Shown here in pieces: positions 1 to 8,291 of a stretch of 33,684 nt of DNA. The DNA is from Planctomycetota bacterium. GTDB lineage: Bacteria > Planctomycetota > Phycisphaerae > Sedimentisphaerales > UBA12454. Made by a program: the position numbers and the translations under genes. The stretch spans positions 1 through 33,684 of the forward strand of contig JAHJUV010000125.1 of assembly GCA_018828825.1 (NCBI GenBank), given 5' to 3'. The stretch's first letter is position 1. Each line of letters begins with the position of its first letter. The notes below the pieces were generated by a model. It was given only the letters and a program-made list of their open reading frames with translations. It searched no databases and was not told where the DNA came from.

Positions 1-210
1 GGCCTTGAGCGGAATATGCTTTATTTTAAGTTTCGCTCCCCGGCAAATTGTGTCATCCGCCGCCGCCTCAAAAGCAAATTCCATCACTTCATCGTTAATC
101 GCATTTATCTGTCCACAACTTATCACAACACGAACGACCCTGCCGCCCTTTTTTGGGGCATGGGCAAGAATAGCCTCGATGACATTTTCAGCTACGGCCG
201 CTTCGTGCAT
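1..210 (-). CDS. hypA: HypA, hydrogenase nickel insertion protein (partial)
   Basis: The first 70 codons of HypA are present; the gene runs off the left edge, so the zinc-binding C-terminal half is missing. HypA works with HypB to deliver Ni(II) to the large subunit of [NiFe] hydrogenase. The product begins MHEAAVAENVIEAI, and the N-terminal Met-His-Glu is the family's nickel-binding signature (His2). It is followed by an amphipathic helix and a strand region (RVVRVVISCGQINAI) typical of HypA. The start codon overlaps the hypE stop (TGATG), so it is translationally coupled as the last visible gene of hypF-C-D-E-A. hypB is not in the window and may lie beyond the edge. This call rests on my own reading of the minus strand. 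Confidence 0.88.
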   Translation of the reverse strand, partial: MHEAAVAENVIEAILAHAPKKGGRVVRVVISCGQINAINDEVMEFAFEAAADDTICRGAKLKIKHIPLKA

Positions 211-1226
211 CAGCAAATCCTCGGCAATTCTCTGCCGTAAGGCATCTGTACAATCCGCCTGCCTTTTATCATTGTGATTAGTTCCACAAGTGGCTCGCTG
301 CTTTTGACAATCTGACCTATTATAGCCGCGTCTTTGCCGTTTTGGCAGCTTTTACATATTTCAAGGCATTCGTCGGCTTTCTGTCCGGAGACTACAATTA
401 CGACTTTTCCTTCATTGGCGATATTTAAAATATCAAAGCCAAGCATATCAGCCGCCGCTTGTGTCGTCGGATTTACAGGTATCTGGGTTTCCTGTATTTC
501 AATACCCAAATCTGTCTGGTCGGAAATTTCACTTAAAGTCGCGGCCAATCCTCCGCGCGTTGGGTCCCGCATAAATTTTATATCGCTGTCAAGGACCTCA
601 ATTTCTTTTGCGCAGATTTGAGCTACCGAGCCGCAGTCGCTTTTCATTTCTGACTCGAATTTCATTCCTTCTCTTTGCGACATAATTGTCATACCGTGGT
701 CGCCGATTGTTCCGCTTACGATAATTTTGTCGCCGGCGGCGATTTTTTCAAAGCCAACCTCGGCCTTTGATAATTTTAATCCTACTCCGGAGGTGTTTAT
801 AAAAATCTTATCGGCAGAACCTGCCTCGACGACCTTTGTGTCGCCACAGACAATAGAAATATTTTCTTCTTTCGCGGCCTGGGCGGCACTGGCAAGGATT
901 TTCTTCAGGATACTTATTTCAAGTCCTTCTTCTATTATGAGAGACAGACTCAGAGCAACCGGTTTTGCGCCGGCCACGGCAAGGTCGTTTATCGTTCCGC
1001 ATACGGCGAGTTTGCCGATATCGCCGCCGTTGAAAAACAAAGGTTTCACAACATAGCTGTCGGTCGTAAAACAGATATTGTCTTTGCCTAACCGGATTTC
1101 GGCTGAATCTGTAAGTTTGTTCAGAGTTTGGTTTTCAAAGGCTGGAAGAATTACGCTATGGATAAGCTCATCTGTTAATCTTCCGCCGCCGCCGTGCGCG
1201 AGTAGAATTTTATCGCCGGCGGTCAT
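210..1226 (-). CDS. hypE: HypE, carbamoyl dehydratase for hydrogenase cyanide ligand
   Basis: HypE dehydrates the carbamoyl group handed over by HypF, using ATP, to form the cyanide ligand of the [NiFe] active-site iron, and passes it to the HypC-HypD complex. The 338-residue length is normal. The C-terminus ends in GRELPRIC, the hallmark tail whose terminal Cys carries the thiocarboxamide/thiocyanate. The N-terminal ILLAHGGGGRLTDELI segment and the central VCGTINDLAVAGAKP and FMRDPTRGGLAATLSEI segments are the AIR-synthase-like ATP-binding motifs shared with PurM, SelD and ThiL. The start overlaps the hypD stop by four bases (ATGA), and the stop overlaps the hypA start. The gene appears intact. 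Confidence 0.97.
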   Translation of the reverse strand: MTAGDKILLAHGGGGRLTDELIHSVILPAFENQTLNKLTDSAEIRLGKDNICFTTDSYVVKPLFFNGGDIGKLAVCGTINDLAVAGAKPVALSLSLIIEEGLEISILKKILASAAQAAKEENISIVCGDTKVVEAGSADKIFINTSGVGLKLSKAEVGFEKIAAGDKIIVSGTIGDHGMTIMSQREGMKFESEMKSDCGSVAQICAKEIEVLDSDIKFMRDPTRGGLAATLSEISDQTDLGIEIQETQIPVNPTTQAAADMLGFDILNIANEGKVVIVVSGQKADECLEICKSCQNGKDAAIIGQIVKSSEPLVELITMIKGRRIVQMPYGRELPRIC

Positions 1227-2305
1227 TGATTACGCCTTTTTCTGCGGGTGTACTTAAACCAGGCGGCACAGGCGCCTTCGCTGCTGACCATACAAGGTCC
1301 GACAGGCGTATCGGGCGTGCAGCTTTTTGCGAACAGGCCGCAATCAGGCGGGTCCATCAGACCACAGAGAACCTGACCGCACTGACAGCCGGTAAGGTCT
1401 TCTTCGTGTATAAACTTTACGCCAAGCTGTTTTTCGGCATCCAGTTCGCTGAATTTTCCCTTGAGTTTCAGTGTGCTTTTGTCAATATTACCCAGTCCCC
1501 GCCAGCAGCCGTCAACTGCATCGAAAGTTTCCTCGATGATTTTCTGCGCGGTTTTGTTGCCGGCGGCTGTAACAGCAGCAGGATAAACAGAATCCACGGC
1601 CGGCGTATTGTCGGCAAGCTGCCTGCAGATTTCGGATATTGCCTCGACAATCTGCATCGGCTCGAAACCCGCCACAACACACGGTCTTTTAAACTGCTCA
1701 ACAATCGGCTTATAAGCATCTGAGCCGATTATGACACTCACATGGCCGGGGCACATAAACGCGTCTATTTTATGATTCTTTTCGGAAAGCAGCGCCTTCA
1801 TCGCAGGGATAACAAGCTTATGATTGCTGAAAATAAAAAGATTCTTAATGCCCTGCTCGATTGCTTCATTGGCAATTACCGCTGTTGCAGGGGCGGTTGT
1901 TTCAAATCCTATCGCGACAAACACGATTTTTTTATCGGGGTTTTGTTTCGCAAGCTTCAGGGCGTCTTCGGCACTTAGTACTATTTTTATATTTCCCCTG
2001 TTTGTTCTCTGCTCAAGTGAGCCGTTTCTGCCGGGCACGCGAATCATATCGCCGTAAGTGGCGATTATGCAATCATCCCTGTCCGCCAAAGAAAGAACAG
2101 CGTCGATATATCCCTGGTCGGTGATACATACCGGACAGCCCGGCCCGCTTAAAAGTCTCATTCCTTCGGGAAAGGCATCCCGCAGGCCCGCACGAAAAAC
2201 GTTAACTGTATGAGTGCCGCAGACCTCCATAATATTGATTTTCCGGCCGAGCGATTTTTGTGCCCTTGCTATTTGAATATATGCCCTGTTTATTCTCTCA
2301 AGCAT
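1223..2305 (-). CDS. hypD: HypD, iron-sulfur scaffold for Fe(CN)2CO assembly
   Basis: HypD carries a [4Fe-4S] cluster and, with HypC, builds the Fe(CN)2CO group of [NiFe] hydrogenase. Conserved cysteine motifs are visible: MEVCGTHTV, LSGPGCPVCIT, and the C-terminal cluster-binding stretch with GCQCGQVLCG, DPPDCGLF and VGPCMVSSEGACAAW. GFETTAPAT and FMCPGHVSVIIG are also family signatures. A longer reading frame could start at 2398, but it would overlap most of the end of hypC. The ATG at 2305 follows the hypC stop by 10 bases, has AAAAGG just upstream, and gives the usual family length of 360 residues, so I chose it. Confidence 0.96.
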   Translation of the reverse strand: MLERINRAYIQIARAQKSLGRKINIMEVCGTHTVNVFRAGLRDAFPEGMRLLSGPGCPVCITDQGYIDAVLSLADRDDCIIATYGDMIRVPGRNGSLEQRTNRGNIKIVLSAEDALKLAKQNPDKKIVFVAIGFETTAPATAVIANEAIEQGIKNLFIFSNHKLVIPAMKALLSEKNHKIDAFMCPGHVSVIIGSDAYKPIVEQFKRPCVVAGFEPMQIVEAISEICRQLADNTPAVDSVYPAAVTAAGNKTAQKIIEETFDAVDGCWRGLGNIDKSTLKLKGKFSELDAEKQLGVKFIHEEDLTGCQCGQVLCGLMDPPDCGLFAKSCTPDTPVGPCMVSSEGACAAWFKYTRRKRRNQ

Positions 2306-2315
2306 TTTTAGCCTT

Positions 2316-2558
2316 TTATCCGGAGACTCTTTTGTCTGTTTTATTGAAATTGTCCAGGTCCGCCAAAAGCTGCCAGGTCTTTTTAGCCTCTTCTTCATCG
2401 ATAACCGCTATCGCGAAACCGGCGTGGATAAGGACAATATCCCCAAGCTTTACCTGCGGCACAAGCGTAGTTTTGGCCTCGATACGATTACCGATGGCAT
2501 CGGCAATTGCATCATCGCCTTTTATTTCAATTATTCTTGCAGGTACCGCAAGACACAT
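2316..2558 (-). CDS. hypC: HypC/HybG-family hydrogenase maturation chaperone
   Basis: This small chaperone (80 residues) carries the Fe(CN)2CO precursor together with HypD and docks it on the hydrogenase large subunit. The start MCLAVPARIIEI is diagnostic: Cys2, exposed after methionine removal, is the essential residue that binds iron. The middle (LGDIVLIHAGFAIAVIDEEEA) matches the OB-fold body of HypC. It lies 5 bases downstream of hypF and 10 bases upstream of hypD. The order F-C-D-E-A is a standard hyp operon. Only one HypC-type gene is visible here. Confidence 0.97.
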   Translation of the reverse strand: MCLAVPARIIEIKGDDAIADAIGNRIEAKTTLVPQVKLGDIVLIHAGFAIAVIDEEEAKKTWQLLADLDNFNKTDKRVSG

Positions 2559-2563
2559 ATAAA

Positions 2564-4897
2564 TTATCCTTTCTTTACAATCTTTGCCGCGATTGCCGCC
2601 TGCCCCAGCGATATTCCGCCGTCGTTGGCGGGCACAAGCTGGTTAAATAATACATTGAAGCCGTCATTTTGCAACAATTCAATGAGCCTTTCCGAAAGAA
2701 ATCTGTTACAGAACACGCCTCCGCTGATAGCGGCGGTATTTATGCCGGTTTTGTCCCGCCCCTGCCTGGCCAGAGCCAGGAAAAATTCGGCAATTGTATT
2801 GTGGAATTTTGCCGAGATAACGGTTTTATCGACTTTGCCGATTTTGTCGGCTGCTATACCATTGAGCATATCGCCAATCTCAACCGTGGTAATCCCATTT
2901 TCCCTTTTCAACTCGAACGGATAACATTCCATCGTCCGCTTGTCCGCTATTGCCTCAAGGGCTATCGGAAGCTGCGCCTCGAAATTATTGCGACTCCCAA
3001 GCCCGCAAATAGCGGAAACTGCATCGAACAACCTGCCAAGACTTGACGTTTGAATTGTATTGATACCTTTTTCAATCTGTCCTGCGACAGCAGTCCTCTT
3101 TTTTCTGTCCGGTTCAATTTCATCAAGCACAGTATCAGGAATAGAAAGATTATATTTTTTCATCAGGCCGATTATGGGCCGAATCGCTTCTTTGGCCGCC
3201 GAGTCCCCGCCGCCGAGCGGGTAATAAGACAAATGGCCGAACCGCTGAAAATCATCGAGCCCTGCTATCAGGCATTCGCAGCCCCAAATTGTACCGTCGG
3301 TGCCGTAGCCTGTGCCGTCCGCGACAAGGCCTATTACCTTTTCATCTATATCGTGCTCGGCAAGAACGGATGCTATATGGGCCCAGTGATGCTGGACTTC
3401 GATAAGTCTGTCTTTCTTTAATTTTCTGGAGTACTGGCTTGAAAGATAATTCGGATGCATATCGCAAACAATGACAGAAAATTCGGCTTTGAGAAGTTTT
3501 TTAAGATGTTCAATCGAGCTTAGCCAGTGTTTATAAACGCTCGCATCGGCCATATCGCCGATGTACTCGCTGAGAATGAACCGGTTCTTTTTCACAAAGC
3601 AGAATGTGTTTTTCAAATCCGCACCGGCAGCAAATATATCAGCCGAAACTGAATTTTTCGAAACAAACGCCTGCGGCACAAATCCCCTCGAACGCCTCAG
3701 CAAAACAGGTTCATTTCTAATAATATGTATAATAGAGTCGTCAACCTGTCTGTAAATAACTCTGTCGTGCATCAAAAACGCATCTGCCGCGTCTCCGAGT
3801 TTTTCAAGTGCCTCACTGTCTTTGCAAATCAAAGGCTCATCACAGATATTGCCGCTGGTCATTACAAGGGCATCTAATTTTCCCTCGGCAAATATAAGAT
3901 GATGCAGCGGCGTGTAGGGCAACATAAAACCAAACATATTAACGTCCCGGGCAACGGATGGCGCAATTGTATTTGGCTTTTCTTTAGGCAAAAGGACTAT
4001 CGGGGCCTCAATGCTCTGCAGAATCTCTTCTGCCTTTTCATCAACGACAGCAAATTGTTTGATTTTTTCTATATCGGCGGCCATCATCGCAAACGGCTTA
4101 TAATCGCGCATCTTACGCTGCCGAAGTTTTTTTACCGCATCGTCGTTTTCAGCGTCGCAGGCAAGGTGAAACCCGCCAAGTCCTTTAATCGCGACAATTT
4201 TCCCTTCGAGCAAAAGGCGGATTGTTTCCCAGATAACTTTATCCGATACTACTCTGCGAAGCAGCGCTTCGCTGCGTAGCACGAGATCGTTTTCAATTTC
4301 TTTGCCTTTATTGTCGCAAAGTTTTATTTTCGGCCCGCACACAGGACAGGCGACCGGCTGAGCGTGGAAACGTCTGTCTTCGACATTTTCATATTGTTCT
4401 CTGCATTTGTCACACATTGAAAAAACGGACATCGTTGTGTTCGGCCTGTCGTAAGGTATCGACTTTATTATCGAATATCGCGGGCCGCAGTTTGTACAGT
4501 TGATAAACGGATAACGATACCTGAAATCATCTTTATCAAACAGTTCGGCAAGACAATCTTTGCAGGTCGCGATATCGGCGGCAACCTCTGCGCTTATAAT
4601 TCCATCCGATTCGCTTTGCCTGATTTTGAAAGTTTTTTCGCCGGCTACCGGCTCAATATCAGCCAAATCAAGAGCGGTAATTTTTAACAGCGGTTTTTCT
4701 TTATGAGCAACTTTTAATTTATCGATGAATTTCTCGATGTTATTTTTTGTGCCCTGAACCTCTATTATTACCCCCTGCGTATAATTATAAACAAAACCTG
4801 TAAGATTCAATTCGTCGGCAAGTTTATAAACAAAAGGCCTGAATCCGATTCCCTGTACCTGTCCCTGTACGGTTATTTTTTTTCGATTCTTTGCCAT
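2564..4897 (-). CDS. hypF: HypF, carbamoyltransferase for hydrogenase maturation
   Basis: HypF uses carbamoyl phosphate and ATP to make carbamoyl-AMP and transfers the carbamoyl group to the HypE C-terminal Cys. Domains in order: acylphosphatase-like (about 5-92, GQVQGIGFRPFVY); a zinc-finger region with four CxxC pairs (C112/115, C134/137, C162/165, C184/187); YrdC-like (from about 225, KIVAIKGLGGFHLACDA); and a Kae1-like C-terminus (HHWAH, VADGTGYGTDG, AISGGVFCNRFL). The start forms TAATG with the upstream glycosylase gene. Between the last zinc finger and the YrdC domain there are about 16 residues more than in E. coli HypF as I recall it. These residues (about 205-220) are encoded by a strong DNA palindrome, listed separately. 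The frame is intact. Confidence 0.97.
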   Translation of the reverse strand: MAKNRKKITVQGQVQGIGFRPFVYKLADELNLTGFVYNYTQGVIIEVQGTKNNIEKFIDKLKVAHKEKPLLKITALDLADIEPVAGEKTFKIRQSESDGIISAEVAADIATCKDCLAELFDKDDFRYRYPFINCTNCGPRYSIIKSIPYDRPNTTMSVFSMCDKCREQYENVEDRRFHAQPVACPVCGPKIKLCDNKGKEIENDLVLRSEALLRRVVSDKVIWETIRLLLEGKIVAIKGLGGFHLACDAENDDAVKKLRQRKMRDYKPFAMMAADIEKIKQFAVVDEKAEEILQSIEAPIVLLPKEKPNTIAPSVARDVNMFGFMLPYTPLHHLIFAEGKLDALVMTSGNICDEPLICKDSEALEKLGDAADAFLMHDRVIYRQVDDSIIHIIRNEPVLLRRSRGFVPQAFVSKNSVSADIFAAGADLKNTFCFVKKNRFILSEYIGDMADASVYKHWLSSIEHLKKLLKAEFSVIVCDMHPNYLSSQYSRKLKKDRLIEVQHHWAHIASVLAEHDIDEKVIGLVADGTGYGTDGTIWGCECLIAGLDDFQRFGHLSYYPLGGGDSAAKEAIRPIIGLMKKYNLSIPDTVLDEIEPDRKKRTAVAGQIEKGINTIQTSSLGRLFDAVSAICGLGSRNNFEAQLPIALEAIADKRTMECYPFELKRENGITTVEIGDMLNGIAADKIGKVDKTVISAKFHNTIAEFFLALARQGRDKTGINTAAISGGVFCNRFLSERLIELLQNDGFNVLFNQLVPANDGGISLGQAAIAAKIVKKG
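4238..4285. repeat. Palindromic element inserted in frame within hypF
   Basis: A 31-bp near-perfect palindrome lies at 4249-4279: CTAC, two variable positions around C, GCGAAGC, a 3-base centre, then GCTTCGC and GTAG in mirror order. It sits in the stretch coding for the roughly 16 extra HypF residues between the zinc fingers and the YrdC domain. Pieces matching its left end (ctactctgcgaag, 13 bp identical) and right flank (gtagcacgag) recur around 8292-8387 beside merR. This resembles small palindromic repeats that invade coding sequence in frame, such as the Rickettsia palindromic elements. The family assignment is inference. Confidence 0.6.
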
Positions 4898-5559
4898 TAA
4901 TCTTCTATCTCGACCTGATGGGGCAGTTTTTCAAGCGGGCAGCTTTGGCATCTCGGCCGCGGCCTGCAAAATTCCTTGCCCGCGCGGACAAGCAGGGCGT
5001 GATATTCATTAAAAAGTTTTACATCGCTGTCAAGATTGTCTTCAAACAGGCTCCGAAGCTGTTCATAATCGCACTGTGGCTCGATTAACTGATGTCTTGT
5101 CGCAACCCTGTACGTATACGCATCGATAACGAAAACGGGCCTGTCAAAGGCATAAAGCAGAATCGAATCCGCTGTCTCCCTGCCGATGCCGTTGACTCCC
5201 AAAAGCTCCTGACGAAGCGTTTCGGTATCGATAGTCTCGATTTCCGCAAGCGAACCGTTATGGTTCTCGAAGAGCCAGTTCAAAAAGTTTTTCAGCCTCT
5301 TCGCCTTAATGTTGTAATAGCCGGCGGGTCTGATAAGCTCGGCCAATTGCGGCCGTTCGATGGAATACAATTTTTCAAGACTTACCAGAGAGGTTTTTTT
5401 AAGATTCCCGATGGCTTTTTCGACGTTTTGCCAATTCGTATTCTGGGTCAGGATTGCCCCGATGACAATTTCATCCTTTGTATCACCCGGCCACCAATGC
5501 TGGGGTCCGAACCGCTCGAATAATAACTCATAAATCTGTTGTATTTTTTGTCCTGTCAT
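4897..5559 (-). CDS. Endonuclease III-family DNA glycosylase, MagIII-like
   Basis: A HhH-GPD superfamily base-excision glycosylase. The N-terminal HWWPGDTKDEIVIGAILTQN segment is typical of the COG2231/MagIII branch. The helix-hairpin-helix (LLGVNGIGRETADSILLYA) is followed by the catalytic Asp in FVIDAYTYRV. The Lys that gives true endonuclease III its AP-lyase activity (GRKTA) is Glu here (GRETA), suggesting a monofunctional glycosylase that removes alkylated bases; the substrate is inferred. Near the C-terminus only three cysteines of an iron-sulfur loop are visible (CRPRPRCQSC), where classical Nth has four. A GTG at 5583 would add 8 residues, but the ATG at 5559 has GCAGGA in good position. 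Its stop overlaps the hypF start, so it heads the hyp transcript. Confidence 0.85.
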   Translation of the reverse strand: MTGQKIQQIYELLFERFGPQHWWPGDTKDEIVIGAILTQNTNWQNVEKAIGNLKKTSLVSLEKLYSIERPQLAELIRPAGYYNIKAKRLKNFLNWLFENHNGSLAEIETIDTETLRQELLGVNGIGRETADSILLYAFDRPVFVIDAYTYRVATRHQLIEPQCDYEQLRSLFEDNLDSDVKLFNEYHALLVRAGKEFCRPRPRCQSCPLEKLPHQVEIED

Positions 5560-5648
5560 ATTTCCTGCGGCATTATCAGGCACTTTTTTGCCAACGTCAA
5601 ATGATATGTTTTGCTTTTTTCCCCCGGTCAGATTAAACTCTTGCCGCG

Positions 5649-6500
5649 ATGGCTCGAAAGGAATCAGACAAAACTTTCAATGAACTTGGCAATACAATAG
5701 ACCCAGCAAGTATAGGGTATTTTGCCAGGACCTATCGCCCGGTTTACGCCCTTGTGTTTCTCCTGCCTTTTATATTCCTTTATGAAATTCTTGTTCTTGT
5801 GGTCAATCCGCAGCTTCTGAGTGAGCCCGTAAGCAATGTCCGCGGCGGCGTCGTAGCGTTTGTCTGGATTCAGAACTTTTTGCATTACGTCGGACTGGAC
5901 GCCAAAAACGCCTGGCTCTGTGCCCCCCTTGTCATAATCGTAACACTGCTGACCCTGCAGCTCACCTCAAGACAGAAATGGAAAATACTGTGGCCCGACC
6001 TTCTAATAATGGCTTGTGAATGTGTCATAATATCGGTGCCTTTGATTATTCTTGCGCTGATTCTTAATCGGCCAGCCCAGCCGCCGCAGGTCGCTTGTCT
6101 GCTGGCCGCAACTAAACTCAGCCATCATAGTTTTGTGATGGATATTATCACCGGCATCGGAGCTGGCATTTATGAAGAGCTGATTTTCAGGCTGGTGCTT
6201 ATCGGCCTGCTTATGCTGTTCTTTGAAACTATCCTTGGCGTAAAAAGGATAAAGGCAATTTTTATATCCGTTGCAATCTCGGCCATTCTGTTCAGTTTGC
6301 ACCATCATTTTGTTTTTCTGAACGGCGGGTTCGCAAGGGCCGAGCCTTTGACAATGGCGCCGTTTATTTTTCGAACTGTCGCCGGCGTTTATTTCGCGTT
6401 TGTCTTTGCCGTTCGCGGATTCGGCATCGTCGCAGGGACTCACATATTTTATAACATCATCGTAGCAATCCTGAACGCCTGCCTGTTTAACCACGGCTGA
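5649..6500 (+). CDS. CPBP-family intramembrane metalloprotease (CAAX protease-like)
   Basis: An integral membrane protein of 283 residues with about seven to eight hydrophobic segments. The catalytic signature of the CPBP/Abi family is present: E176-E177-xxx-R181 (YEELIFRLVLIG), a second motif at LFSLHHHF (His218 region) and a third at GIVAGTHIFYN (His265 region). Bacterial members include prenyl-protein proteases and bacteriocin-immunity proteins; the substrate here cannot be deduced. It is transcribed divergently from the glycosylase-hyp operon, leaving 89 bp for both promoters. I saw no strong Shine-Dalgarno sequence before the ATG at 5649, but no better start is available. Confidence 0.88.
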   Translation: MARKESDKTFNELGNTIDPASIGYFARTYRPVYALVFLLPFIFLYEILVLVVNPQLLSEPVSNVRGGVVAFVWIQNFLHYVGLDAKNAWLCAPLVIIVTLLTLQLTSRQKWKILWPDLLIMACECVIISVPLIILALILNRPAQPPQVACLLAATKLSHHSFVMDIITGIGAGIYEELIFRLVLIGLLMLFFETILGVKRIKAIFISVAISAILFSLHHHFVFLNGGFARAEPLTMAPFIFRTVAGVYFAFVFAVRGFGIVAGTHIFYNIIVAILNACLFNHG

Positions 6501-6560
6501 AAAAACAAAAAACCCCGCTCTTTCAGCTTTTCTTTGGGGAAAAACACATTTTTTTTGAAA
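6495..6560. terminator. Possible bidirectional terminator after the CPBP gene
   Basis: Overlapping hairpin options follow the stop codon: GCTGAAA (6495-6501) pairs with TTTCAGC (6522-6528), and a CCCC...GGGG pair encloses an inner GCTC/AGC stem. T-runs lie on both sides, including eight T after GGGGAAAAACACA. The loops are long, so the structure is only moderately convincing. Confidence 0.35.
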
Positions 6561-6613
6561 TCTTTATTCCTTCTGCCTGCTGAATTTGCGGCAACATCGT
6601 CCGATAAGGCCTT

Positions 6614-6637
6614 AAAACTGCATTATCAGTATTGATA
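6614..6637 (+). promoter_or_regulatory. Dyad motif shared with 26679-26702 (copy A)
   Basis: A 24-bp block matches 26679-26702 at 22 of 24 positions. It contains the inverted repeat TTATCA-N4-TGATAA, perfect in this copy, which looks like an operator for a dimeric regulator. It lies just upstream of the promoter at 6644-6672. Confidence 0.5.
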
Positions 6638-6643
6638 ACAGCC

Positions 6644-6672
6644 TTGAATTTAAGGGCCATTTTTGGTACAAT
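6644..6672 (+). promoter_or_regulatory. Sigma-70-type promoter for the DUF2617-like gene
   Basis: TTGAAT (6644-6649), a 17-bp spacer and TACAAT (6667-6672) predict a start point near 6679. Because transcription would begin here, the translation start must lie downstream, at the ATG pair 6716/6719 rather than at 6632. Confidence 0.6.
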
Positions 6673-6715
6673 AACACCATCAGAACAGCGAAAAATTACT
6701 TCTGAACTGGGCTTT

Positions 6716-7264
6716 ATGATGGATACTCCTAATACAAATGTTGTTGTCAGCGAATTGACTTTCACGCTTTACCAAAGACCGCTTCATCCGGAACTTTTCA
6801 GCATCTTTGAAAAACGCACTATTAAGACCGACAAATATGAAGCGTTAATTTGGGCCACCGGCGGTTCGCACGTGGTCAGCGTATTTGCCAACGACCTTTG
6901 TCTTTCGGAGCTCATCAGCGCCCCGACTCAGCCTCTGCCCCGTCGAGGCCTGATTGAAAGATTCAGATTCGCCGGCCAGAGAAATCACAAATGCACTCTC
7001 GCCAAGGGTCTCAGCTATATGACTGATTTTCAGGTCGAGAAGATGAGTCCGAATCTCTATCGTCAAAGCCACAACGACCTTGAAAAATTCGCACGCAATC
7101 GCGGCATATTTGTAAAATTCCCCAAGCTTGCCATCGGCGGCCTTGAGCCGTTCAGCTATATCGATTTCGAGGCAAGACGGGACGAACTGCATATTCACAC
7201 GTTCCACGCGTATCCCGACCAGGTAACAATCATAAAAACCCAGTCCCTGTTCGATATGCACTAA
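6716..7264 (+). CDS. DUF2617-like protein
   Basis: A soluble protein of about 182 residues with no signal peptide or membrane segment. It resembles the DUF2617 family: an early LYQRPLHPELFSIFEKRTI segment, then ALIWATGGSHVVSVF, a central RRGLIERFRF, and a C-terminal IDFEARRDELHIHTFHAYPDQVTIIKTQSLF. That family occurs in Planctomycetota and has no established function; my assignment is from memory of the family. The frame is open from 6632, but that start precedes the -35/-10 elements, so I place the start at 6716 (6719 is equally possible). The gene is convergent with the MCE gene downstream, with no obvious hairpin between them. Confidence 0.7.
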   Translation: MMDTPNTNVVVSELTFTLYQRPLHPELFSIFEKRTIKTDKYEALIWATGGSHVVSVFANDLCLSELISAPTQPLPRRGLIERFRFAGQRNHKCTLAKGLSYMTDFQVEKMSPNLYRQSHNDLEKFARNRGIFVKFPKLAIGGLEPFSYIDFEARRDELHIHTFHAYPDQVTIIKTQSLFDMH

Positions 7265-7329
7265 GCCCCCGGCCAAAATCCATTTATAAACAATTTGCCC
7301 CACCTTCCGGAAATGCTAAAAAGAAGAAA

Positions 7330-8256
7330 CTAAAAGACTTTCAATCTTATGCCCTTCTCGCTGGTTTTATCAATGAGTTTTTTCATCTTCTCAAGCGATA
7401 TTTTGAGTTCTTCGCTACTGTCGAGCAGATTTTCATACAATTTGTCGTCATTAATCAGTTTTCCTACAGTACCCTGACCGCCATCGATTTTATTAAGCAC
7501 CCTCCGCAATCCGATAAGCGTCTCGCCAAGTTCCTCGCTGGTTTTCATAACAGAGTCGGAAATAGATGACAATTTTTCCTGGCCTTGTTGGGAAAATTCC
7601 TTTATCTGCTGCAGAGTTGTTATGGACTCTTCAGTCGCTTTTGACAGATTCGCGAGCGAATTTTTCAAATTAATTCTATTCTGCTCGTCGCCTACTATCG
7701 CGTTTACATTATCGACCAGCGTTGTAATCTTCGTAAAGAGCGTTTCTATTTTGTCCTGCATCTCTTTCGGCAGAAATTCGCTCATTGAGCCGCTTTTGCC
7801 CTGCAGTATCATCCCTGCACGCAAAAATTTCGGTTCAAGCAAATTAAATTCGTTCGGCTCCATCGGCACCGAAGTTAGTTCGATATAGCTGCTGCCGAGC
7901 CCCCGCCTTGTAAGCTCCACTTCTACATTTGAAGGAATATTTGCATAATCTCTTGATATTGCCAAATCTACCGAAACCTGATGGATAAATCTGCCTTGTT
8001 CGTCTCTGGATGGTATCGGCGGCGAAACGTATGTTACTCTGCCCACATCGTAGCCGCAATATTTTACAGGTGTATTTTTCTCTACTCCCGGTGCAAATGG
8101 AAATTTTACCTTTACACTGAACGATGTAAACTTGGCCGCAACTACCGGCAGTTCACCGAAGAGGAATATCATATATGCAAAAATGCACACCCCTATAATT
8201 ACAAACGCACCTACAATTATATTGCGCTTCTGCTGTAAATAATCATAATCACTCAT
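7330..8256 (-). CDS. MCE/MlaD-family substrate-binding protein
   Basis: A membrane-anchored lipid-transport protein of the MlaD/MCE type. It has a short cytoplasmic N-terminus and one membrane segment (about 14-36, IIVGAFVIIGVCIFAYMIFLFG). An MCE domain follows (about 40-130), with the characteristic GVEKNTPVKYCGYDVGRV and LTRRGLGSSYIELTS. A long helical, coiled-coil-prone tail runs to residue 308. MCE proteins form hexameric rings that shuttle lipids between inner and outer membranes with an MlaE permease and an MlaF ATPase. Neither partner is visible in this window, so it is an orphan here or its partners are elsewhere. The gene downstream on the same strand is the hyp block, too far away to be co-transcribed. 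Confidence 0.9.
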   Translation of the reverse strand: MSDYDYLQQKRNIIVGAFVIIGVCIFAYMIFLFGELPVVAAKFTSFSVKVKFPFAPGVEKNTPVKYCGYDVGRVTYVSPPIPSRDEQGRFIHQVSVDLAISRDYANIPSNVEVELTRRGLGSSYIELTSVPMEPNEFNLLEPKFLRAGMILQGKSGSMSEFLPKEMQDKIETLFTKITTLVDNVNAIVGDEQNRINLKNSLANLSKATEESITTLQQIKEFSQQGQEKLSSISDSVMKTSEELGETLIGLRRVLNKIDGGQGTVGKLINDDKLYENLLDSSEELKISLEKMKKLIDKTSEKGIRLKVF

Positions 8257-8291
8257 TGAACCAATTCCTTAAATTTCCTTATCTGCCTTTG

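Noticed and set aside
6632..6715. Upstream extension of the DUF2617-like gene
   Set aside because: The promoter at 6644-6672 lies inside it, so it would not be in the mRNA.
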